From Stropharia rugosoannulata (Eukaryota; Basidiomycota; Agaricomycetes; Agaricales; Strophariaceae), in the NCBI GenBank assembly GCA_028532985.1, contig JANCIK010000005.1, positions 186,001 through 250,000 on the forward strand: 64,000 bases of DNA, in the 5' to 3' direction. The position numbers were made by a program, and so were the translations under genes. This document shows, in pieces, positions 21,555 through 33,332 of the stretch. A model generated the notes under the pieces. It searched no databases. It saw nothing but the letters and a program-made list of their open reading frames with translations, and was not told where the DNA came from. Positions within the stretch are counted from its first letter, which is position 1. The number at the start of each line of letters is the position of its first letter.

Positions 21555-22339
21555 GCTAGACTGTTGTCTCACTGTGTATACATGAAACCTGCGTTTTTGG
21601 TACCCTGAATATAAGAAATATGTAAAGGTTCATTTGCACTTTGAATGCAGTCAATATTTTACTGTAATAGTTCTGAGCGGCAAATGAAGCCCATATGTTC
21701 ACTCATTGTCTGCAGTTTCAAAGAGCAATATGTGGACATGCATACTGTATAAAAAGGAGGGCAATTACCTGATATGTTAGACACTCATTGGATGATATTT
21801 GGTACACTAACAATTGCTATTGATCGCTGAAGCGCTCATATTAACACACAAGAGCAGTTTCGGCAAGTTCCAAAGGGTGCGCAAAGTTGAGAACGTGCGG
21901 CTCATGCAGATGCCTCCCGGTAAAAGCCAACAATTATAAACGCTCGAGTACTCGCCCGGGAGCAGCAGGAGTGAAGCTGTACGTGCTGTGAGCAGTTGGA
22001 CCGAGGTGAGTTGTGATGGAGGGGCCGACAAAAGTCATGTGTGTCAACGAGGGATGTTCAACATGTGTTGTGCTGCAACACAAGAAGACACTGAGGACAG
22101 TGCACCCAGGGCACAGGTGGCAGGGAGCAGGAAGGGATGGGACACAAGAGAGGGCTCAGAGCCTAATTGATACATGTAGATCAAACATTCATCTAGTTAA
22201 CCATAGGGAAGCAATGCGATTCTAACACATATATTCCTTAAGGACATTGACACCATCAACACCGAGCTGCTTCCTAAGGCCCTGGACGACATGATTTCTT
22301 TTAAAAAAAAGTTATGCTGGAGGAAGAAAACATTTATGG
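21555..22339. other. Intergenic DNA after the HET gene
   Basis: No gene is supported. The sequence is AT-rich to 21800, then mixed. 21988-22225 is open in two frames without motifs. Confidence 0.3.
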
Positions 22340-22770
22340 ATGATCTTGAGAGGCCGCCACGACCGGTGTGGAGGATGAGCAAAAGGGCCAGGGGAGTGCC
22401 AGGCCTGGGTGTATGTATGTTGGACAGGGACACGCAACAGAGTCGGATGCCTTCTGGGATAGTGTATGAGGTGAGAAGATGCAGTGGTGTGTATGCGCCC
22501 CTCGACTTCTCATCGATTGAGGGGCGAATACGTGTCGCCGAGCAGGGCAGTGGTGGGAGCTTACATTGCAACTGTTATTTCCATTTCCGTATTATATTAA
22601 CATATCGTGGCAAATAGGCGGGGAGCGGTCTAGCTGGGATGGAATGGTGGGTTCGGAGGAAGGGGTCAAGAGGGTGCAATCACCCGTGTCACACCGACTG
22701 TAACACACTGATCCGTGGGGGACAAAAGTCACACAGCCGATGCAGGAGCATCGAATATAGGGAAAGTGCT
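22340..22770. repeat. Repeat A fragment
   Basis: 22340-22520 matches 39735-39945 ('gagaggccgccacgaccgg', 'gtgagcaaaag', 'aggcctgggtgtatg', 'gtgtgtatgcgcccctc'). 22650-22757 matches 41090-41199 ('tcacccgtgtcacaccgact', 'gcaggagcatcgaatatagg'). The middle of the repeat is deleted. Confidence 0.75.
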
Positions 22771-22989
22771 CCTAGGTGCTCCCTCCCGGCCATTATTGTA
22801 CTCTTGGGCTCGAATAATAGACCACTGCTCCAACAGCATAACATTTCATTGAAGCTTTAAGCTTGAAAGTCAGAGCACAGGTGTACCCCTTTGAAAGCTT
22901 TTATGTGAGACATAATCATATACTAGGTGGTAATTGTCATCCTACCAGTTTATTCTGAGCTTAAGCTGCTATGTCTCGCTTTCTTCTGT

Positions 22990-23470
22990 AACTTCATTTC
23001 TTCTTACTGTTCATGAACAATGATATATATGTAGCAGGATTATCTCCAATACTGCAAAGGTGTATGGATCACTCTAAGACATCAATCCGTTTATCGAAGC
23101 TTATATGTTGATTAACTTAATTAAATCAATACTCTTGCTGTTTTCGAGGTGTCACTGGAATCATGAAGGTATCCCAAACAACTATGAACCTGTCAAGAAC
23201 GACAGGAAGCATAAGCCACAAAGTTATACTCTGGTCCATACCAGGAGTTTTACAGCCCCATAAGGGCGACTAATCGTTCTCATAAACAAGGAATGCTCTC
23301 CACTGGCATGGTATAAAATGAGCTCGTATAATCCACTCAGCATGCCATATCAACTTTGGAATGCTCCGGAGCCTACATTGACTCTCCCTTACCTTATGTT
23401 CGATAACTCCACTCTTCCGGCAATTTTATCCATAAATTATCTTACAATGCCTTCCAGGTTGTCTGTAAGC
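22990..23470. repeat. Repeat D copy 1
   Basis: Blocks shared in order with 41690-42030: 'atctccaata', 'gatcactcta', 'gaagctta', 'taagggcgac' (versus 'gagaccgac') 'taat.gttctc', 'gtataaaatg', 'atgttcgat' and 'caggcaattttat'-like sequence. This is a moderately diverged duplication. In the second location it leads into an F-box gene remnant. Confidence 0.5.
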
Positions 23471-23838
23471 TTTGATCAGTTACACCTTGATGTTTGTTCT
23501 CGTTTTCATTTGACCGATCTTCCTTAATAGATATTATTATGGCATGAAATGCCTGACATATGGATCTATACAGGACCATGCAGTGAGCTACCGCAGAAAT
23601 GGGCAGGGTAGTCTGCATAAGTGTACTGTCTACTTCTCAAATGTGATGATTCTAAATATTGTTTAACTAAAAGTGGAAAACATGATATCAAGTATTGGAA
23701 TTGCGATGCTGGTAGTTGCAGTGGTAAGATCGCCTATTGAATGCTTCCCGGCTAAGTGATCCACCTAATAACATATTTGTTAAAGCTGTCGAGTTTGCTT
23801 AGGCTATGGGGCAATCACAGACACGTACCACTCATCAA

Positions 23839-24316
23839 TGCCAGAGGCTTCAAGTTCGAGAAGAGCTTGTCTTTCCCCTATCTATTCGAGGAATAGACCG
23901 TATTTGGTGTGGAATATGTTCATTCATGGGGAAAGTGTAAGTCAATTTATTATATCAAAGTGAGAAATAAAGGCCCTTACACCATGAAAGTCCACCACTC
24001 ACTCGTCTAGCCAACTCATGGGAGCCATACTGTGTCGCTCAGTTGTGCTGTAGAGCTATCTATATTTCCCTACACGGGCGTGACAAAAAGCTGAGCTGAC
24101 TTGGAAGAAGCAATCATCAAAAACTCAATGCACGTCCCAAACACGAGCAGATGTATTTTTATTATCATTCAGAGAGCGAGGGTTCCAGAAGCATCAAGTC
24201 CAAGGAGAGCTTGTTATTTCCCTATGTATTCGAGGTACTGACCGTATTTGCCGTGTAATATGTTGATTCTTGGGGAAAGTGTGAGTCAATTTATTATATC
24301 GAAGTGAAAAATAATG
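23839..24316. repeat. Pair of diverged direct repeats, offset about 343 bp
   Basis: 23839-23972 and 24180-24316 share 'gagcttgt', 'cccctat.tattcgagg', 'gaccgtatttg', 'ggggaaagtg', and 'aagtcaatttattatatc' (gagtcaa in copy 2). There is no coding frame in common. Confidence 0.7.
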
Positions 24317-25719
24317 GCTCTGACATTATGATACTAGACACTGCCTATGACTTGGCGATAGAATATGACCTGATTCAAGCAGGTCATGGCAGTGGCATCC
24401 TGACAGCTAGAGCCGTGGATTGGTTATATGGAACCAGTTCCGTTATCAGACAAGAACAGTGGTGGGCCATCCGACTACCCTTCTCTATCATCATCGCGTG
24501 CAGTAGACTCGACTCCAATGCTATCAGTACAGCACCACGCAATACTTTCTACATTATCACACTACACAAATGATGGGCTTGACCATTGGGCTGCTGAACT
24601 AACCCGTAAGCATATAAAGCACATTCTTCGTGAGACGACAGAACTTACAATGAGGTGTAGCTTTCCAGTGTCCATATTCAGATTCAGTGCCACAGGACTG
24701 AAAGGAAAGAAATCGTTGGGGAACATTGACTCGGGAATAAGATAGGATCACGGGTATGTTTACAGTGAGCTTGGACTTTGCGCGGAGAAGGAATTCTTTT
24801 TATAAGGCTATGGAATTATTAATTGTCACCGTAGAGCTGGAGTCGCCTTTACAAACCATAAGTTGTATACCACGTACTAGAGTATGTCGCTTATTTCTAT
24901 TACGTGATGCTTGAATCTACGCAATACGCCTCCTTTACTCACTGTGCGAAAACCGGTTATAAGCCAGGCTCAAGTGACAATACTATTAAACGCACGATCG
25001 ACGTGTGCAGGCCGCACACCTCAATCTCCGTGACGACAGCCAAGGCAGAAGGCTAACTCAACATCTGGCTTTGTGTTTGACGATGGTCTGCTCGATGTTG
25101 AGTCCCGGGATTTCTTATTTGATGTTTAGAATATTTTGTTTCGTTCTTGTAAATGTATTGTATGTGCCCAATATGAAATATAGTCTAATTGAATAGCAGT
25201 CCTTGCGACCTTTCCATCTGAAAAATTGTCTCATTGGTGTGAACCATGGAAACACTCTGCTGCAGCGAAGCCGTTTACCAGCATCACTACCTTGACCTCG
25301 GTTGCTGCGCGCAATGAAAGAATTTTTTGGCAAAACACCTCTACCAACATCTACGTAGATTAAAAAACCCTTCACTGCAGTGCACAGTCAAATTCGACCT
25401 CTGGTATGGGAAATCTATGACCTGTGACTAGTCGTGAGCGGACAACAAAGAAGAGCTAAGAAAATGCACAGTTTGAAGATGGAACACAGCTGCCTGAGCT
25501 CCGTTTCAAACAGCCCCATTATATTTATTTAGCTCCCTGATAATGCGGTTTCAAAGGTCAGCGAGGAACATGTAATGGCACAAAGCCTGGAGCCAGATCT
25601 CAGCTGTGAATGGCTCCTGTGAGTCAGCTCACAGGCTAGATGTTGTGCGACATGGCCCTCCTTCACATAAAATATTTTTGCATAACCCGTCAGCTCCCCA
25701 TTACAGCTCAGTATGTATG
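24317..25719. other. AT-rich intergenic DNA
   Basis: Only short open stretches (24304-24573, 25005-25196). No domain, splice structure or repeat could be supported. Confidence 0.3.
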
Positions 25720-25933
25720 GCAAGGGGTAAATCGAAATGACGCGGTCCGGACACATATGTGCGATCTGTAATAACATACCAGCCATGGCCGAGTGCAAGA
25801 GTTGGAGAGGGAGGCACATATACATGGTGGAGGGGTAGCGCATATGCGCCCCGACAAGGGGTGTACGCCGTGTAGGAGGGGCAGGGACCCAGTCCCTGTT
25901 TAGCAGTAGAGAGAAGTACTATTCCTTGCATGG
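25720..25933. repeat. Repeat A fragment, left of element E2
   Basis: This matches 40275-40440: 'ggtcc.gacacatatg.gcg', 'gaggggtagcgcatatgcgcc', and 'cagtccctg.tta'. The fragment ends at the E2 target site. Confidence 0.6.
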
Positions 25934-25942
25934 CACGGAAGG
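25934..25942. repeat. Left 9-bp target duplication of element E2
   Basis: CACGGAAGG, repeated at 27607-27615. The related undivided host sequence GGCGGCACGGAATGGGAC is present near 40765. Confidence 0.8.
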
Positions 25943-25954
25943 GGGCCTACAGAA

Positions 25955-26095
25955 AAGTCCGTGCGCGTCCGTGCGGTGTTGCACGGACACTGCACGGATT
26001 TAGCTTCATTTGCACGGACTTTGCACGGACTTTGCATGGATTGCACGGATGCACACAGACTGCATGGACGCACACAGATTGCACGAAAGCACTAA
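25955..26095. repeat. E2 left GCACGGAC minisatellite
   Basis: Degenerate units of about 11-13 bp (GCACGGACTTT, GCACGGATTTA, GCACACAGACT) begin just inside the left terminal repeat. Confidence 0.85.
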
Positions 26096-26624
26096 AGTTT
26101 GTTTAGAAGCAGAGGAATTGGATAAACACCGCTGTTTACTAGTGTCAATAGGCCTACTTCTTCTCTTTGTATGTGGGACACAAGATTCAGTGAGGCAATC
26201 AACGTTATATCTGATTACAGAAACCCCCATGATTTAAAATTGTTGAGACAACAATTCAACCAATATTAATCATATATCAATCCGGACCCCATCAATACTC
26301 AAGTATAACGGAGATGGTAGTAAATCAACTTGAAATCAACCGAGCATTAAATATTCCCTAGTACGAGTGCGGCTTACATATTATTTATAAATAATTCGGC
26401 ACAACCTGCAATCCGCTAGCCGTGACCCGGCATGTATAAAATGACAACGGCATTGGCTCGGCATTGTTATTTCCACGGAATGCCAGCACGGCTGGTTAAA
26501 GCCTGGACACTGCCGAGTCCGTGTAGGGCTAGAACTTGAGCGCTACATTTAGATGTACTGCAACCCAATGGAATCAGCAATGACATATATTATTTGAACA
26601 AAGCCCTAGGTCACTCTCAGGCCC

Positions 26625-26805
26625 TGGCACGGACATGCACAGACTTTGCACAGACGCGCACGGACATCGCACGGATGTACACGGACTCTGCACAGACGCG
26701 CACGGACGCTGCACGAACATGCACGGACATGCACGGACATGCACGGACATGCACGGATGCACATAAACTTGCACGGATATTGTACAGACACACACAGACT
26801 CTATG
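26625..26805 (+). repeat. E2 middle GCACGGAC minisatellite
   Basis: About 15 tandem units, including a near-perfect run GCACGGACAT repeated four times around 26715-26755. Confidence 0.9.
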
Positions 26806-27464
26806 AGGTTCTGAAACTAAGTACGGGATGGTAATTCAACATATTAGAATGGTTAATAAGAAAATACATGCTCTTAAGTCTTCAATTGACTTAAGGAGGG
26901 CAGTCGTATTTTAAGAAAATCGCCACATAGTCATTTATTGCAATGATAGTTTTGATTATGTACCAGATAACAAGTATATATTTTATCTAGTATTTCACTT
27001 ATGAGTTTAAGATGGCAGAACTGTAGCATGCTTGCTTGAAGTGAAAGGTAATTGCAGTTATTGAGAGCTCATAGCTACTACAAACCTTCGGGACACTTGG
27101 CTGTCACTATAAGTACTGGAGTCTGGAAAAGGTCCATCCAATGTCACACTAAAACATTGAGATTACGGTGACAAGGAGGTAAGTACCTTACCTGGACATT
27201 GTAATCTGCCATATCATTCATTTCCACTATAGCCGCACACGGATTATTACACTTCGCGTACTCTTCGAACATCAGTGGAAGTGAAATTGTGCCCTAAATT
27301 ACGCCCAAATAGATAAACAACATATGTTGGTATAGGAAACTACCAAATACCTAGTCGTGAAGTATACTTGTAAGCGAGGCCATTGCAATAATTTTTTGAA
27401 ATAGTAGATACATATATCTGTTCTTATATTTTTATTAATCCTAGCTGCATATACGAATCCTTGT

Positions 27465-27600
27465 CTTGCACGGACGCATCACGGACGTGTGCATGGACTT
27501 ACAGCTAATTTGCACGAACTTTGCACGGACTTACACCTGTTTGCACGGACCTTGCACGGATGCACGGACGTGCCACGGACGTTGCCACGGACTTTTCTTG
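27465..27600. repeat. E2 right GCACGGAC minisatellite
   Basis: Degenerate tandem units run up to the right terminal repeat. Confidence 0.85.
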
Positions 27601-27606
27601 GTGCCC

Positions 27607-27880
27607 CACGGAAGGCACCCGAGGGGACAGTAGAGAGTTCAGCGAGCGTTCTGCCATGTAAATGTTGAACCGGGCAGGTCAGGGGAGGGCGGCGTATCAC
27701 AACGAAGAATATAGGATAATGGAGGACTCACGGGTTCTCTGCAAGCAGCCAGCAGAGCACGTGAGACTGAGGGGTGGATACATCGCGACTGCTACGTACA
27801 CTCACAGATGGTACTAATACGTCGTGACAGACAGGCGGAGCGCGGTCAACCTGCAATTACTCAAGCTCAAGCTCGAGCGG
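27607..27880. repeat. Right target duplication of E2 and repeat A continuation
   Basis: CACGGAAGG (27607-27615) is followed by 'cacccgagggg' and 'aatggaggactcacg', matching 40810-40940 of the long repeat A copy. Confidence 0.7.
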
Positions 27881-28316
27881 GTGCTGAACCGGGGGGTATA
27901 AGATTGAATATAAGTTTAGCAGTGTTATTTATGAATTGAATAGTTTCAGTGATTTAACAGAGCAAGGTAAGGGAAGACAAGTACACGTTGGCTATGCCCT
28001 CTCAATGAGCGGACCGGACCCGGGAGCATATCATTATACATTATTCAGCTCAGCCCCTTGATTATCTCCATACGCTCAGGATACACCTCAAAGCTTGGCC
28101 CAGCCAAACAAGTGACCTGATAGAGAACTCCGTCTGCCCAACCCAAGCAACGCGACATGACATGCCATAATACTGTAATAGGTCTAACTTGAAAGTTTAA
28201 GATCGAGAATGGCCAAGGACATTCGCCCGCATGGATTGTGTGAACTTTGACCATATGTGGAGGAGGGGTAGGGTTTCTATAAGGAGACATCGCTATTTGG
28301 CGAGAAATGTGTCTTG
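27880..28316. repeat. Repeat C (promoter-side segment of a zinc-finger gene family), left part
   Basis: Nearly collinear with 46168-46640. It shares 'gtgctgaaccg', 'gcagtgttatt.atgaattgaa', 'gttggctatgccctctcaat', 'gcatatcattatacattatt', 'tttgaccatatgtggaggag' and 'ggagacatcgctatttgg'. The copy is cut at 28317-28325 by element E3 and resumes after 37124. Confidence 0.85.
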
Positions 28317-28325
28317 TAGCCGACT
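28317..28325. repeat. Left 9-bp target duplication of E3
   Basis: TAGCCGACT, repeated at 37125-37133. The undivided sequence GTAGCCGACTGTGCCACTTG is present at 37528 and 46641. Confidence 0.85.
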
Positions 28326-28634
28326 GGGCACAGGAAAAAAGCAGTGTGTTGGGCAGTGTTGGGCAGTGGGGGCAGTGTAAGGTCAGTGTGTGTCAGTGTA
28401 AGGTCAGTGTACGTCAGTGTAAGGTCAGTGTTCATGAATTTATGGTCAGTGTACGTCAGTGTGAGTTTGTATGCACTTACACCGGTCGATATAGAACTTA
28501 GTCTGCGGGAAAATGGTCAGTACGAGGGCACTAAAGTGTGTCGCCGTCGATGTGCCATGGTGTAGATATACTTTATGTATTATCAAGCAATACATAGATC
28601 ACTGTATGTATACTATGAATATAAAACACATTCT

Positions 28635-28950
28635 TCACTTCTGCTTTCTTGCACGAGGTCGAGGTTTTGGAACACTTTTCGGTGCTCCTATGATTAGTCG
28701 TGGATTCTTGACATATTTCGGACTGCGCTAAGTAAATAAAAGTTAGTATTTGAACTGCATAAATTGAGCATATAAACCATACCATAATCTCATCCTCATC
28801 TTCATTGTAGTCTCCATGATTCCTCTTCAGGAGTGCCTTTGTATGGCCACCAGAATCGGTGATCACTGGCATCAAGGCCTCATTGTTAATATTCAGCAAG
28901 TCCTGCACGTTTCGAAACCACAAACATTTCCTCCTCAAGCCGTGCAAGAC
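28635..28950 (-). pseudogene. Remnant 3' exons of a transposase-like gene in E3
   Basis: Minus-strand exon from about 28950 to 28783 (NINNEALMPVITDSGGHTK, then NHGDYNEDEDEIM). A 55-nt GT-AG intron (28728-28782) follows, then a last exon 28727-28635 ending PKSVPKPRPRARKQK. It is homologous to 12642-12915 in E1. The proteins agree in the acidic block and the Pro/Arg tail. Upstream coding is lost. Confidence 0.55.
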
Positions 28951-29084
28951 ATTCCTTATCCACATCTGTGTCAATGTGAAGAGAAGTCACACTGTGAAGC
29001 AAGACCTCTCAGTTTTATTCTACCAGCTTATCATGGGTAAGTTGATTGTACTTTGGATGGTATGCACGTCATTGTGAGGGCAGT

Positions 29085-29300
29085 GTACGAGCTTAAAGGA
29101 CAGTGTGAGCCTGGAATAGTTGGTGTGGGTCCATGTGGGCCAGCATGAGAGCAGTGTAGGTCAGTGCAAGGTCAGTGGGCGCTTAGCATAGGTCAGTGTA
29201 GATCAGTGTGAGACAGTGTGATGTCAGTGCGGGTCAGTGTGATGTCAGTGCGGGTCAGTGTGATGTCAGTGTAGGGCAGTGCGGGTCAGTGCAAGTTGGT
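29085..29300. repeat. E3 middle CAGTGT minisatellite
   Basis: Tandem GGTCAGTGTGAT/GGTCAGTGC units, including GATGTCAGTGCGGGTCAGTG repeated in 29219-29275. Confidence 0.8.
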
Positions 29301-29816
29301 ACAGCCTGTATGTGAAGTTGATGCACTGTCCGTGCATGTAAGTAAGCAGATGGCTGAGCCAGAAATGTGTTGCTTTCTCCCAAAAAAAGTTGGTAATATA
29401 ATTCACTTCCGATTCAACTACATTGTTATTATATACATACATAAAAGGTGCACTATAACAACAGGTGTAGCTTGGTGATGTAAGGAAGCTAATTGTAGCA
29501 CCATATTACTGTGTATTTATTGCAGTCATCGACCGTAAAAGCAGCAGCCGCGCGCAGTTCGTGCGTTAACACTGCCCACGGCAATACACGGCAATGGACT
29601 GCCGTCTCTAGCCGAGCACAAATTCCTGTCCGAGCCAACAATCAATGTGCGGCACGAATAACAAATTGGAAAAAAAGCTGTGCAAAAGGCAGTGTAAGGT
29701 CAGTGCGAGTCGGTGAGGTCAGTGTGGCTTGGCAGTAAGTCAGTGTGTTTTGATACACTGCCCGCACACTGCCCCACTGCCCACACTGCCCATCACACTG
29801 CTTTTTCTCTTTGCCC

Positions 29817-30235
29817 TTTGGGGTCGATGCCCCGCGGCGAGCAGTGCAATGAGTACAGGATGAATAGCCGTGGATGACCACTGAAACTCTCTGGGTAAGT
29901 GTTATTGTATAGTCCTTACAGTTATGACACGGCATCATGGATACAACCAACAGTCTGAGGGAAAGGGACGGTTGGCTGTAGTTATTTGTACTTTGTAGTG
30001 TACATAAATAAATATTCATGTTCTCAAGAACACTACATCCGTTGTGAATGCGCAAGGCACTTGGTATCCGACCATACTTTGTTCGGTCCCCAAATATTTA
30101 TGTATTTAGCCTAGTTCTGTATGGATAATGGATAGAGCCGCAAGGCATTACGTGTGCATATGAAGCTCCGAAGGAGAGACTAGCAGGAGTCTGGCTCGGC
30201 GAGTCCCGAGACCGCTTTCTTCTTGCCAGCATGCA
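29817..30235. other. Left edge of the E3 interior segment
   Basis: No gene supported. The stretch begins TTTGGGGTCGATGCCCCG directly after the inner element terminus. Confidence 0.3.
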
Positions 30236-30482
30236 TCCTCGCAGACGTGTATCCCCTCACCGTGCTCTTTCAGGCGTTGTAAGCACTTCTATGCATCCTC
30301 ACGCACTGTTACCTACATTCTAATGTGGACTTGTAGTGTCATGACGGGCATATTGTTATGCTCCTCGCAGACATGTATCCCCTCACCATGCTCTTGCAGG
30401 CCTTGTAAGTACTTCTATGCATCCTCACGCGCCGTTACCTACTAATGTGGACTTGTAGTGTCACGACCGGCATATTGTTATG
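30236..30482. repeat. 126-bp tandem duplication
   Basis: Copies at 30236-30361 and 30362-30482 share 'tcctcgcagac.tgtatccc', 'tgcatcctcacgc', 'aatgtggacttgtagtgtca' and 'ggcatattgttatgc', with one 5-bp deletion in the second. Confidence 0.85.
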
Positions 30483-30949
30483 CCCCAGACTCGACATCGT
30501 CATACTTGCCAACAAGAACTTGTAGTGCATTAGCTTGTGTCACGTTGCACCAGACTTATGTCCTCCCAGGCCAACCTGGAGGGTTTGTGCGTATTGAACA
30601 AGGTACGTCTCCCTGTTCTTTTCAAACCACATCCCAGGCCTTCGGGCAGGGAGAATCTCTGCCTGTACGCACCTCGAGAACATCAAAAACTTGTCTAGTT
30701 TTCAACAAACTATCCCTTTTATAGTATATCTATTGCCAGAGACAGTTAGCACGTGATAGCCGCACGTCATAAGATAAGATTACTCAGTCATAGGGTAAGT
30801 TGAGTGAGGCGGAAAGAAACATTTGGACCTGTGGGAAGGTTCTGAACGGCAAACGACGCAAAATGGATAGATTTTGTAATATCAAACTGACTTTGTTCTG
30901 TAAGGCTTGGTGAGTACGATTAGAGCTCGGTGCGCCATAATCAAGAGAC

Positions 30950-31880
30950 TAAGCTCCTTGTCCATTTATGTCTTTATCCCTTGTTTTCTCCAAACCCCTC
31001 GGTCCGAGGTATATTCCCCCAATCTAAGCCACTGGAATATATGACGTTTAATGCTTCCCTGTATGCATACAGATATAGCCAGTGCAGCGTTGGGTGGTGT
31101 AGCGTGGGAGGTCCGGGGCTGAGATGCGATGCGGCGCAGGTTGAAAGTGAGGCAGGCGTACGCTGCGAGCCGGGACGGGGCGTGGTGTGCAGCATGCAGT
31201 GCAGTGCAGTACAGTACAGTCCTTTATTCGACACCGCCACTGCCTTGTGCCCACCGCCCTAACGAGCCTGTCCTTCCAGCACACGGACACCCCATATCTG
31301 GCAAAACACAGATTGTACCCACACACCAGCTACAGGTCTACCCGAGAATGCGAGAGCGAATCGCAATCGGCCCCGCACCCGCCTAACCCGCCTCTCGGAC
31401 CAACATCTCTCGGGTCTGCGAATACATCCACCCACCTGCCTTTCCTCCGCAGCCGTACCCGTCCACAACCTTCACCAGCCGCACAGGCATGGGCGCGCTC
31501 CGTCTCAGCTCGACTCTCTTGTAGGTCAGGCATATCTACTCCGTATCACGCGCCCTCTCACCCCTCTACTTGGCCCTGTCCCCACACAGTCACCGCACCG
31601 CCTCTACGCGCCCCGTACGCGTGCCTCAATTGCAACCCGCGCCACATTGCGCTCTCACTCTTGCATCGCATATCAGCCCCGGACCTCACCCCCGGACCTC
31701 ACTCGCCCCTCCAGCAGCTACCCGCCACCACATTGGCCGTATGCATGTTGCGCAGCGGTATGTGCTGTACATTCCAGCGGCGCAGATTGGGGGCTGTACC
31801 TTGGACCGAGGGGACGACGGAAAAGTCAGAAGGGCTCGAGGAAACAAGGGAGAAAGAAATAAAAGCGGACGAAGGTGCGT
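30950..31880. repeat. Long imperfect inverted repeat with about 450-bp spacer
   Basis: The left arm is about 30950-31160. The right arm, about 31625-31875, reads similarly on the opposite strand. Matching blocks include 'tcccttgttttctc', 'cccctcggtcc.agg', 'cccccaatct', 'ctggaat.ta', 'tgcatac', 'gaggtccggggctga.atgcg'. The spacer is GC-rich. There is a CAGTG/CAGTA microsatellite at about 31196-31220 inside the left edge of the spacer. It could be a fold-back element or an inverted duplication. No terminal duplication was identified. Confidence 0.65.
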
Positions 31881-33332
31881 AGATGGAGGAGGGGACGGGA
31901 GGCGAAGGAGTGGGCACGCTATGGGGCAAGTGGATGAGAACACCGACAACGCATGCGGCAATGGTGCGGGGAAAGGGACGGGTTGACACAGGACGAGGGG
32001 ATTGTATGGGACTGGGGGACATAGTTGACAGTGTGGTTGGACCGTGATGGGGTTTCGTCTGTGCGGAGGGCATGCACTGAGGAGGCCGTGGGGACGGCGA
32101 GAGAAGGCGTGGGAGACATGCGTAATGTTCTTCTCATTGAGCAAGGTCCTGTCATGCATGGACACGGTACACCGCCCAGCCATGCCAATGCGCGACCCAT
32201 TGGCAAGGGTGTCATGGCGTGTACCTGTCCTCCCACATCCGCCCTGCCTGCCGCACTCAAGCAGCCGAGCCGCATGAGACGACCTCTTTCTCCGTCCTTC
32301 CACCCTTTGTCTCACGGCCTCTTCCAGACTCGATTACAGCCACGGTTTATACAAAGGTAACAGGTCCAGGACAACAATTACTAAACTACAACACTGCGGT
32401 ATCCCAAAGCCCATCATCCCTACTCTCTCTGTAAGTATACCGGCACTAATAGATATTTGTGCGCTACCATCCTCTACGCGACCATACTCTCCAGCCCGAT
32501 ATAATCGGTTGTAAACGTGAATCGTTTATTATAGTCTAATAACGGGTGTCGGCGAATGCGCGGCCCGCGAGCCCCGCCATCCGAGAGGCCACGTCTTCCT
32601 TTCACCCAGACCGCTCGTCAAGCGCACCGCAACCAGCTCGCACTTGCTGGTCAACTGCGACCGCCATACCACCCGCGCGTGCAACACCTCCAGACTAGTG
32701 AGCCACGTGTGCAAGCTAGCTCTGCTTCCCAATGCCGAAGCCCAAGCATGCCAGCAACATTCATGTGGCATGGACTGCGTTCCATATAAAGGACTATACC
32801 TGGAGTTTGGGGGCTCCTAGCTGACCGCGTCCTCGCCCACTCTCCAAGGTATGTACTACAGTCCAGAGTCCTCGCCTGGATGCAAGCTGACCGCGTCCTC
32901 GTCTGATCTCGCAGTTCTCTGCTGCTTGCAACTGCACGCTTGTAATCTGTTTTGGCACCCACCCACCTACTACCCTATTTGTCTGCCCTATAGCCCGATA
33001 TAATCGAGGTATTATGCATTACCACGTGTCAAATACACGCTTAGCGCTTATCCCTCTCCCGTGCCTCGCTTGACCCACTGGGTTCCTATTATCGCTGCCT
33101 GTAACTCTATCCACCTGTGACTGGTGTGCAGACCTTACCATACCGTCCCTTTGCTGCACCGGTTGGCAAATGCTGACCCTATTCTCGTAAAACTTAACCC
33201 TTTCTAATTCACTTCCATATCAGCCAAATTCGGTCTTTGATGTCTTAACGATCTCAGCCACTATTAAAAATATATTTGTACATGTAGATAGGGTCAAAAG
33301 GTTTATATACAGTTGAAAAATCAATTTCCTCG
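31881..33332. other. GC-rich to mixed intergenic DNA in the E3 interior
   Basis: No gene supported. A 15-bp direct repeat AGCCCGATATAATCG occurs at about 32493 and 32992, bracketing about 500 bp. GCTGACCGCGTCCTCG occurs twice, 68 bp apart, near 32820 and 32888. Long overlapping frames on both strands (for example around 31690-32310) are explained by high GC. Confidence 0.35.

Larger units (their letters stand above)
25943..27606. mobile_element. E2: non-autonomous DNA transposon with GGGC ends and GCACGGAC arrays
   Basis: The 1664-bp element starts GGGCCTACAGAAAAGTCCGT and ends with its imperfect inverse (17 of 21 bases). It is flanked by a 9-bp duplication and nested in repeat A. Three minisatellite arrays built on GCACGGAC lie at the left end, the middle and the right end, the same plan as E1 and E3 but with a different unit. 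Interior sequence between arrays is AT-rich with no coding trace. An 8-bp palindromic stem (CTTAAGTC ... GACTTAAG) is at 26873-26895. It was probably mobilised by a related but distinct transposase; this is inference. Confidence 0.8.
28326..29816. mobile_element. Full-length E1-like element forming the left end of E3
   Basis: 1491 bp with both GGGC termini and the three-array layout (28345-28465, 29085-29300, 29680-29800). A minus-strand C-terminal coding remnant lies in the same position as in E1. There is no 9-bp duplication across its own two ends. Confidence 0.75.

Noticed and set aside
25955..27600. GCACGGAC arrays as telomere or satellite DNA
   Set aside because: They occur only within the ends and middle of one bounded element, with a target duplication.
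31686..32315. 209-residue minus-strand open frame
   Set aside because: It overlaps other long frames on both strands in GC-rich DNA, has low-complexity Pro/Ser/Arg translation, and shows no splice or motif support.
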